Source: Oceanospirillaceae bacterium (lineage in GTDB: Bacteria > Pseudomonadota > Gammaproteobacteria > Pseudomonadales > Balneatricaceae). From it: DNA of 12,596 nucleotides. The notes beneath the pieces are model-generated. The model was not told the origin of the DNA and ran no database searches. It was given only the letters and a program-made list of their open reading frames with translations. Below are positions 7,511-12,596 of the stretch, in pieces (position 1 is the stretch's first letter; each line of letters starts with the position of its first letter). The position numbers and the translations under genes were made by a program. The DNA lies in NCBI GenBank assembly GCA_003521845.1, contig DPHB01000066.1:2602-15197 (forward strand). Reading direction: 5' to 3'.

Positions 7511-8625
7511 TGGCTGCCATGAATATGCCAGAGGCCATCACTGCCGAACAATTTGATGAGCTGTTGTTAGGTGCACGCCCAATGATTGATTTGCGGGCGC
7601 CTGTAGAGTTTGCAAAGGGTGCCTTTCCTAGTAGCGTTGGCCTGCCTTTAATGACAGACCAAGAGCGTGAGCTGATTGGCACTTGTTACAAAGAACAGGG
7701 CCAAGATGCGGCCATTAAGTTGGGGCATCAGCTTGTACAAGGTGATGCTAAACAGCAACGTGTTGCTGCTTGGGTTGCACAAATGGGTGTTCGCCCAGAT
7801 AGCATCATGTATTGCTTCCGGGGCGGCTTACGGTCACGCATTTCTCAGCAATGGTTGGCGGATGCTGGTTATCCCATAGCTTTTGTCGAAGGCGGTTATA
7901 AAGCTTTACGCCAACATTGTTTAACCCGTACCGAAGAATTGGTAGCGCAGTTGCCTGCTTTGGTATTGAGCGGCCGTACAGGTACAGGTAAAACACGCGT
8001 GTTAGTGGATTTTCCACGTTATGTGGACCTAGAAGCTACGGCCCATCACCGCGGCTCTAGTTTTGGTAAACAGTTTGATCCACAGCCTAGCCAAATCAAC
8101 TTTGAAAGTGCTTTAACGCTACGCTTATTACAACTAGCAAAGGCCGGCAATCAAGCAGTTGCATTTGAAGACGAAAGCCGTTTAATTGGCCGTTGTATGC
8201 TACCTGAATGTTTACAAGCCAAGCTTAAAGCATCACCGATACTGGTATTAGAAGACGATTTGGAAGCGCGTGTTGAGCGTATTCTTGACGAGTACGTGGT
8301 TGAAGCAACGGCCGTACGTGAACAGCGCTTAGCTGACAAACAAGTAGCCTTTGAACACCTCTCTGCAGGCTTGCAAGATAGTATGTATCGTATCCGCAAA
8401 CGTTTGGGAGCAGAGTCACATGAGGAAGCGCAGAAGCTACTTGCCAATGCGCTACAGCAGCAGTCGCTTACGGATAACTTTTCAGCGCACAAGGATTGGA
8501 TTCGTTACCTGCTTAACCGGTATTATGACCCCATGTATGATTACCAACTTTCGTTAAAACAAGAACGGGTTGTGATCCGCGGGACTGCCAACCAATTACG
8601 CACTTGGTTAGCAGAAAATAATTAA
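7510..8625 (+). CDS. selU: tRNA 2-selenouridine synthase SelU/MnmH
   Basis: SelU (MnmH, YbbB) replaces the sulfur of 2-thiouridine at wobble position 34 of the Lys, Glu and Gln tRNAs with selenium, by way of an S-geranyl intermediate and selenophosphate. The 371 residues compare with 364 in E. coli. Residues 12-135 form a rhodanese domain with the active-site loop YCFRGGLRS, Cys102 being the catalytic cysteine. A P-loop domain follows, with Walker A GRTGTGKT at 155-162, then HHRGSSFG and FEDESRLIGR, all hallmarks of the family. The start ATG overlaps the selD stop as TAATG, implying translational coupling; ATGs at 7519 and 7525 are alternatives that would remove only three or five residues. 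No clear Shine-Dalgarno sequence is present. There is no selA or selB in the window, so from here SelU is the only visible selenium user. Confidence 0.96.
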   Translation: MAAMNMPEAITAEQFDELLLGARPMIDLRAPVEFAKGAFPSSVGLPLMTDQERELIGTCYKEQGQDAAIKLGHQLVQGDAKQQRVAAWVAQMGVRPDSIMYCFRGGLRSRISQQWLADAGYPIAFVEGGYKALRQHCLTRTEELVAQLPALVLSGRTGTGKTRVLVDFPRYVDLEATAHHRGSSFGKQFDPQPSQINFESALTLRLLQLAKAGNQAVAFEDESRLIGRCMLPECLQAKLKASPILVLEDDLEARVERILDEYVVEATAVREQRLADKQVAFEHLSAGLQDSMYRIRKRLGAESHEEAQKLLANALQQQSLTDNFSAHKDWIRYLLNRYYDPMYDYQLSLKQERVVIRGTANQLRTWLAENN

Positions 8626-8680
8626 TCACCTTACGATTTAGACAGAGTCTTATTACTAGGCTATACAACAAGGACATTTT

Positions 8681-9790
8681 ATGAAATCAAAAGCTGCAAT
8701 TGCTTTGGCCGCTGGCCAACCACTTACTATTGCTGAAGTTGACGTGCAAGGCCCTAAAGCCGGTGAAGTACTAGTACGTATGGTAGCAACAGGTGTTTGT
8801 CACACGGATGCCTTTACCTTGTCTGGCGCTGACCCAGAAGGTATTTTCCCTTCTATTTTGGGCCACGAAGGTGGTGGTGTAGTGGAAGAGGTAGGCGAAG
8901 GTGTGACTAGCTTGGCAGTAGGCGATCACGTTATTCCACTTTACACGCCAGAATGTGGTGAATGTAAGTTCTGTAAGTCTGGCAAGACTAACCTTTGCCA
9001 AGCTATCCGTTCCACCCAAGGTCAAGGCTTGATGCCTGACGGCACTACGCGTTTTTCTTTGGACGGTAAGCCACTTTATCACTACATGGGTACGTCTACT
9101 TTTTCCGAGTACACAGTGGTACCAGAAATTGCCTTGGCCAAGGTTAACAAAGCCGCACCTCTAGACAAGGTATGTTTGCTAGGCTGTGGCATCACTACGG
9201 GCATCGGTGCGGTACTGAACACGGCTAAGGTGCAGCCGGGCGATTCTGTTGCCGTATTCGGTTTGGGCGGTATTGGTTTGAGCGTAGTACAGGGCGCCGT
9301 AATGGCTGGTGCTAGCCGTATCATGGTTATCGACCTCAACGAAGACAAGTTTGAAATGGCACGTATGCTTGGTGCCACAGATTTTGTTAACCCTAAGAAC
9401 TACGATGCACCGATTCAGGACGTTATCGTAGAGCTAACAGACGGTGGCGTAGACTACTCCTTTGAATGTATCGGTAACGTTAACGTTATGCGTTCTGCTT
9501 TAGAGTGCTGTCACAAGGGTTGGGGCGAGTCCATCATCATTGGTGTAGCTGGTGCTGGTCAAGAAATTAGCACCCGTCCATTCCAACTAGTAACGGGTCG
9601 TAGCTGGCGCGGCACCGCTTTTGGTGGCGTTAAAGGTCGTAGCCAATTGCCTGATTACGTTGAGCGTTACATGGCTGGTGAAATCAAGATTGACCCAATG
9701 GTAACCCATACTATGGGCCTAGAAGACATCAACAAGGCCTTTGATTTGATGCACGATGGCGAAAGTATTCGTTCTGTCATCATCTTCTAA
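8681..9790 (+). CDS. frmA: S-(hydroxymethyl)glutathione dehydrogenase / class III alcohol dehydrogenase
   Basis: This enzyme oxidises S-hydroxymethylglutathione, the spontaneous adduct of formaldehyde and glutathione, to S-formylglutathione with NAD+, and can also reduce S-nitrosoglutathione. The 369 residues equal the E. coli FrmA length and align without gaps of note. Catalytic zinc ligands are Cys40, His62 and Cys169. Structural zinc ligands are Cys92, Cys95, Cys98 and Cys106 in ECGECKFCKSGKTNLC. The NAD-binding turn GLGGIG is at 194-199. Class III features such as RSTQGQGLMPDGTTRF and STRPFQLVTGRSWRGTAFGG are present. AAGGA at 8670-8674 precedes the ATG by six bases. The next gene, fghA, performs the following step, but an intrinsic terminator lies between them. 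No frmR-type repressor gene precedes it, unlike the E. coli frmRAB operon. Confidence 0.97.
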   Translation: MKSKAAIALAAGQPLTIAEVDVQGPKAGEVLVRMVATGVCHTDAFTLSGADPEGIFPSILGHEGGGVVEEVGEGVTSLAVGDHVIPLYTPECGECKFCKSGKTNLCQAIRSTQGQGLMPDGTTRFSLDGKPLYHYMGTSTFSEYTVVPEIALAKVNKAAPLDKVCLLGCGITTGIGAVLNTAKVQPGDSVAVFGLGGIGLSVVQGAVMAGASRIMVIDLNEDKFEMARMLGATDFVNPKNYDAPIQDVIVELTDGGVDYSFECIGNVNVMRSALECCHKGWGESIIIGVAGAGQEISTRPFQLVTGRSWRGTAFGGVKGRSQLPDYVERYMAGEIKIDPMVTHTMGLEDINKAFDLMHDGESIRSVIIF

Positions 9791-9808
9791 ATAGTATTCA
9801 TTGCTATT

Positions 9809-9863
9809 CAAAAAGGGGTTTGGTGCCTTGTCTATTGATGACGGCAACCACAGCCCCTTTTTT
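9809..9863 (+). terminator. Intrinsic terminator/attenuator between frmA and fghA
   Basis: AAAAAGGGG (9810-9818) pairs with CCCCTTTTT (9854-9862), and inside it TGGTGCC (9821-9827) pairs with GGCAACCA (9843-9850) with one bulged A. Two or three unpaired bases separate the two helices. The run of six Ts directly abuts the stem. It lies 20 bases after the frmA stop and 33 before fghA. The structure is nearly symmetric, so it could also work from the other strand. Confidence 0.82.
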
Positions 9864-9895
9864 GTTCAATTATAGGAAACAGCAAGGAAACAACA

Positions 9896-10750
9896 ATGTC
9901 TCTCAAGTTACTTTCTGATATTCGTGTGCATGGTGGCCAATTACAGCGTTACGAACATGCATCGGCCAGTGTTAACAGCAACATGGTGTTTGCCATCTTC
10001 TTGCCAGCTAGCACGCAAAGCACGCCAGCCCCCGTGATGTATTGGTTGTCCGGGTTGACCTGCTCTGATGAAAACTTTAGTCAAAAGGCCGGTGCCTTTG
10101 CTTTAGCTCAAGAACTAGGTTTGGCTATCGTCATGCCTGATACTAGCCCTCGTGGCCTTGGTTTACCGGGTGAAGACGATGCTTATGATTTTGGTAGTGG
10201 TGCTGGCTTCTACGTCAATGCCACGCAAGCGCCTTGGTCTGATAACTATCATATGTATGATTATGTGAATCAAGAATTGCCAGCGTTAATTGAGTCTAAT
10301 TTCCCAGTTAACGATAAGCGTGCCATTAGTGGTCATTCTATGGGTGGCCATGGTGCCTTGATTAGCGCCCTTAAGCAGCCTGGACGTTTTGCCTCGGTAT
10401 CGGCAATGGCGCCTATATCGTCACCCAGCTTGTGCCCATGGGGCGACAAAGCCTTTACCGGTTATATTGGTGCGGACAAGGCAGCTTGGGCAAACTGGGA
10501 TGCCAACGAACTTGTGCAAGCCAACCAGGCGCAAGGTATAGCACCTCAAGAGTTGTTTATCTGCCAAGGTGATGCCGATCCCTTCTATGCTGAACAATTA
10601 CGCCCAGAAGTATTCTCAGCCACTTGTGAAGCCATTGGCCACACTTTGAAATATTATAAGCGTGAAGGTTACGACCATAGCTACTACTATATTAGTAGTT
10701 TCATTGGCGAACATATGCGCTATCATGCGCAGCATTTAGGACTGATCTAA
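9896..10750 (+). CDS. fghA: S-formylglutathione hydrolase
   Basis: An esterase that hydrolyses S-formylglutathione to formate and glutathione, the second step of glutathione-dependent formaldehyde removal. It is an alpha/beta hydrolase of the esterase D type; 284 residues compare with about 277 in E. coli FrmB and YeiG. Family marks are YWLSGLTCSDENFSQKAG (49-66), PDTSPRG (81-87) and GAGFYVNAT (102-110). The catalytic Ser148 lies in GHSMGG. Asp226 in CQGDADPF is the likely acid, and His261 in GYDHSYYY the base. AAGGA at 9884-9888 sits seven bases before the ATG. Its pairing with frmA fixes the role, although a terminator separates the two and no convincing promoter fits in the 32 bases after it, so expression probably depends on read-through. 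The gene is also known as frmB or yeiG. Confidence 0.95.
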   Translation: MSLKLLSDIRVHGGQLQRYEHASASVNSNMVFAIFLPASTQSTPAPVMYWLSGLTCSDENFSQKAGAFALAQELGLAIVMPDTSPRGLGLPGEDDAYDFGSGAGFYVNATQAPWSDNYHMYDYVNQELPALIESNFPVNDKRAISGHSMGGHGALISALKQPGRFASVSAMAPISSPSLCPWGDKAFTGYIGADKAAWANWDANELVQANQAQGIAPQELFICQGDADPFYAEQLRPEVFSATCEAIGHTLKYYKREGYDHSYYYISSFIGEHMRYHAQHLGLI

Positions 10751-10758
10751 GTAGTATT

Positions 10759-11142
10759 ATGAGTGAATCTCCACGACAAACGCGCCATGGACATATGGCG
10801 CGAGTTTCTAAACTCGCCTTAGGTGATGAAGCCTTACCGATACGTTTTATGTACAAAACCGTGCCGGAACACGCCAATGACACCGGTTGGCGCATGTTTA
10901 CTGGTTACGAAAGTGATGAGTATTTGGCGGAATTTGAAAATTTGCCGCCATTTCCCCTAGAGCCTCTAGTTGAAAAAGACCCAAGCTTGGCCCTTTTACT
11001 CGATAACAACGCCGGTAGTGTTTGGGAACGCCCACCTGGGGCCGAATGGCAACCAGTAAAAGATTTTGAAATCCCTTATGAAGAAGTGGATGTGGAAATC
11101 AACGGTGATCTCGACAACCTCATGGAACCTATCTGGAAGTAA
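10759..11142 (+). CDS. DUF2185 (Imm33-like) domain protein, 127 aa
   Basis: A small acidic protein that I place in the DUF2185 family from the central block: SKLALGDEALPIRFMYKTVPE (about 17-37), then DTGWRMFTGYESDEYL (41-56) and a LPPFPLEPLVEKDPSLALLLD stretch (62-82). Related domains have been catalogued as the immunity family Imm33 in polymorphic toxin systems, but no toxin gene is visible here and the biochemical role is unknown. The C-terminus (WQPVKDFEIPYEEVDVEINGD) is strongly acidic. There is no signal peptide or membrane segment. It starts 8 bases after fghA, with no strong ribosome site, and ends 4 bases before the GTG of the esterase gene, so it is very likely part of one transcript with both neighbours. 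A housekeeping function linked to these genes is possible but unproven. Confidence 0.75.
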   Translation: MSESPRQTRHGHMARVSKLALGDEALPIRFMYKTVPEHANDTGWRMFTGYESDEYLAEFENLPPFPLEPLVEKDPSLALLLDNNAGSVWERPPGAEWQPVKDFEIPYEEVDVEINGDLDNLMEPIWK

Positions 11143-11146
11143 CTGC

Positions 11147-11926
11147 GTGTTATTAAGCTACCAGCAGTTCAATGTAGGCGAGGGTATACCACTCGTGGTG
11201 ATACACGGTCTATTTGGTGCCGCGGATAACTGGCGTACTCATGTTGTGCGCTGGAGCGAAGAACGTCACGTCATCAGTCTTGATTTACGCAATCATGGCC
11301 ACTCCTTTCATGCACCTGACATGTCTTATGCCCATATGGCAGACGACGTGGTGGCGCTGCTGGCGCATTTGCATATCGATCAGGCCCATATACTGGGTCA
11401 TTCTATGGGCGGTAAAGTTGCTGCGCAATTGGCCCTCAATCATCCACACCTTGTAGCTAGCCTAATGCTTGCCGATATAGCACCAGTACCCTATGCACCG
11501 CGCCATCAGGATATACTGGCTGGGTTAAAGGCGGTGGACTTAGTTAACCTAAAGAGTCGTAAGCAAGGCCTTGAAGTGCTTAATACTTATGAAGCCGATA
11601 GCAAAGTTTGTCAGTTTCTAATTAAAAGCCTATATCGCACTGAGACTAAGGACTTTGCCTGGCGCTTTAATTTGACGGTCATTGAAGAGCAATATGACAA
11701 CATCAGTGCCGCCCCTACCGGGCATACATACCAAGGCCCAGTGCTAGTTCTGAAGGGTGAAAAGTCGGCTTATATCTTGCCCGAGCATCGCCCTGCATTT
11801 ACTAGTTTATTACCTAATACGCAATTGAAAGTCATGACAGATTGCGGTCATTGGTTACATGCTGAAAAACCCGACCTATTTGTACGTTTAGTGTCCCGCT
11901 TTATTCGCGATACCCAATCTCAGTGA
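11147..11926 (+). CDS. ybfF: Alpha/beta hydrolase, YbfF-type esterase
   Basis: A cytoplasmic carboxylesterase of the YbfF family; the E. coli enzyme acts on short- and medium-chain acyl esters and thioesters in vitro, with an unclear natural substrate. I place the start at GTG 11147, giving 259 residues (E. coli about 254) and beginning MLLSYQQFNVGEGIPLVVIHG. GGAAG at 11134-11138 lies eight bases upstream. The frame is open further up to an ATG at 11066, but that would add 27 residues lying inside the DUF2185 gene and unlike any YbfF. Oxyanion region HGLFGAADNW is at 20-29, DLRNHGHS at 46-53, nucleophile Ser86 in GHSMGGK, and catalytic His235 in GHWLHAEKPD. The TGA stop overlaps the next ATG by one base, which suggests translational coupling. 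Confidence 0.9.
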   Translation: MLLSYQQFNVGEGIPLVVIHGLFGAADNWRTHVVRWSEERHVISLDLRNHGHSFHAPDMSYAHMADDVVALLAHLHIDQAHILGHSMGGKVAAQLALNHPHLVASLMLADIAPVPYAPRHQDILAGLKAVDLVNLKSRKQGLEVLNTYEADSKVCQFLIKSLYRTETKDFAWRFNLTVIEEQYDNISAAPTGHTYQGPVLVLKGEKSAYILPEHRPAFTSLLPNTQLKVMTDCGHWLHAEKPDLFVRLVSRFIRDTQSQ

Positions 11927-12596
11927 TGCGCATATTATTGCTGTCGGCCTATGATGCGGATAGTCACCGTTATTGGCGCCAGCAATTGGTGGCCCAGTTT
12001 CCCACTTACCAATGGACCCAGCTAGTATTGCCGGGCCGCTATTTTAATTGGCGCATACGCGGCAATAGCTTGCAATGGGCGCTTTCAGAAAGGCCCACGC
12101 TAGAACAAGAGTATGACCTCATTGTTGCCACCTCTATGGTGGATTTGTCGTCCGTGAAGGGCATGGTACCTAACTTGGCGAGTATCCCAAGCTTGGTGTA
12201 TTTTCACGAAAATCAATTTGCTTATCCGGTTAGTCAGCAACAAACTAGCGCTGCTAAACAGGCCAATATTGAACCCATGATCGTCAACCTTTATACGGCG
12301 GTTTGTGCCACCCAGTTGGCTTTTAATAGTACTTATAATCGCGATAGCTTTATTGCTGGCGTTGCTGACTTGATGCAGCGCCTGCCGGAAAAACTGCCTC
12401 CTAGTTTGTTGGATGATTTGCGCAAAAAATCCCAAGTACTACCTATACCCATTACGTTGCAGTCGCACCCTAGTAAACAGGTTAACAACTCACCCAAGCC
12501 GTTTAACCTGGTGTGGAATCACCGTTGGGAATACGATAAGGGGCCAGACTTGTTACTTGCTTGCTTGCGCGAGCTACGTGAGCAGCAAATGGATTT
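11926..12596 (+). CDS. DUF3524 glycosyltransferase-like protein, tRNA-queuosine alpha-mannosyltransferase family (3' end outside window)
   Basis: The gene begins with an ATG overlapping the esterase stop (TGATG) and stays open for 223 codons to the window edge. The N-terminus MRILLLSAYDADSHRYWRQQL begins a GT-B glycosyltransferase-like domain; LVLPGRYFNWRIRGN (about 33-47) and VYFHENQFAYP (about 93-103) are marks of the DUF3524 / GTDC1 family. LVWNHRWEYDKGPD (about 201-214) opens the C-terminal sugar-nucleotide-binding half. The human member (GTDC1, named QTMAN) transfers mannose from GDP-mannose to queuosine-34 of tRNA-Asp. Bacterial members are homologues whose tRNA substrate and sugar I cannot determine from this fragment. 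There is no signal peptide, in keeping with a cytoplasmic RNA substrate. No separate ribosome site is evident, so translation is probably coupled to the esterase. Confidence 0.85.
   Translation, partial: MRILLLSAYDADSHRYWRQQLVAQFPTYQWTQLVLPGRYFNWRIRGNSLQWALSERPTLEQEYDLIVATSMVDLSSVKGMVPNLASIPSLVYFHENQFAYPVSQQQTSAAKQANIEPMIVNLYTAVCATQLAFNSTYNRDSFIAGVADLMQRLPEKLPPSLLDDLRKKSQVLPIPITLQSHPSKQVNNSPKPFNLVWNHRWEYDKGPDLLLACLRELREQQMD

Noticed and set aside
8639..8667. TAGACA-17-TATACA promoter-like pair before frmA
   Set aside because: Its start would fall inside the AAGGA ribosome site (8670-8674), leaving almost no leader, so it is unlikely to be the frmA promoter as drawn; the real frmA promoter was not found.
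12100..12435. Open frame of 111 codons on the minus strand
   Set aside because: It lies wholly inside the DUF3524 gene, whose plus-strand frame is conserved and intact.
1..12596. Defence island, CRISPR array, prophage or conjugative element
   Set aside because: No direct-repeat array, integrase, transposase or phage gene is present, and every long gene belongs to a housekeeping family. The DUF2185 gene alone is not evidence of a toxin-immunity locus.

Overview
The window reads as an ordinary, densely coded chromosomal stretch of a gammaproteobacterium. The evidence is a set of proteins whose full length resembles Escherichia coli-type versions: SohB, TmcA, SelD, SelU/MnmH, FrmA, S-formylglutathione hydrolase and YbfF. 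Base composition looks even, near half G+C by eye. There is no transposase, integrase, phage gene, CRISPR array, tRNA or rRNA. The genus cannot be told from the sequence alone.

Layout. Positions 1-660 hold the 3' end of nudC (NADH/NAD-cap pyrophosphatase), converging on a small SCP2-domain gene on the minus strand. Positions 661-987 are non-coding and carry two divergent candidate promoters, a perfect short inverted repeat and an imperfect 86-base palindromic repeat lying in the presumed sohB leader. sohB (988-2064, TTG start) ends at a strong intrinsic terminator and converges on a lone 683-residue bis-MGD molybdopterin oxidoreductase (2146-4197, minus). That gene is divergent from tmcA (4274-6403), which is followed by selD and selU (6467-8625, one-base overlap). 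Then come the glutathione-dependent formaldehyde genes frmA and fghA (8681-10750), separated by a second strong hairpin terminator. The right end is a tightly packed run: a DUF2185 gene, a ybfF-type esterase (GTG start) and the 5' part of a DUF3524 glycosyltransferase-like gene that leaves the window.

How the genes fit together. SelD makes selenophosphate, which SelU uses to convert 2-thiouridine to 2-selenouridine at tRNA wobble position 34. TmcA acetylates C34 of elongator tRNA-Met. The DUF3524 family contains the animal enzyme that mannosylates queuosine-34. The window therefore probably holds three enzymes acting on the same tRNA position, in separate transcription units. FrmA and FghA convert formaldehyde to formate by way of S-hydroxymethyl- and S-formylglutathione. 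The molybdopterin enzyme belongs to the superfamily that includes formate dehydrogenases, but its substrate cannot be assigned here. I found no clearly new multi-gene system. The most worthwhile leads are the bacterial DUF3524 gene, the DUF2185 gene inside an enzyme operon, the terminator dividing frmA from fghA, the repeat in the sohB leader and the altered Walker B motif of TmcA.
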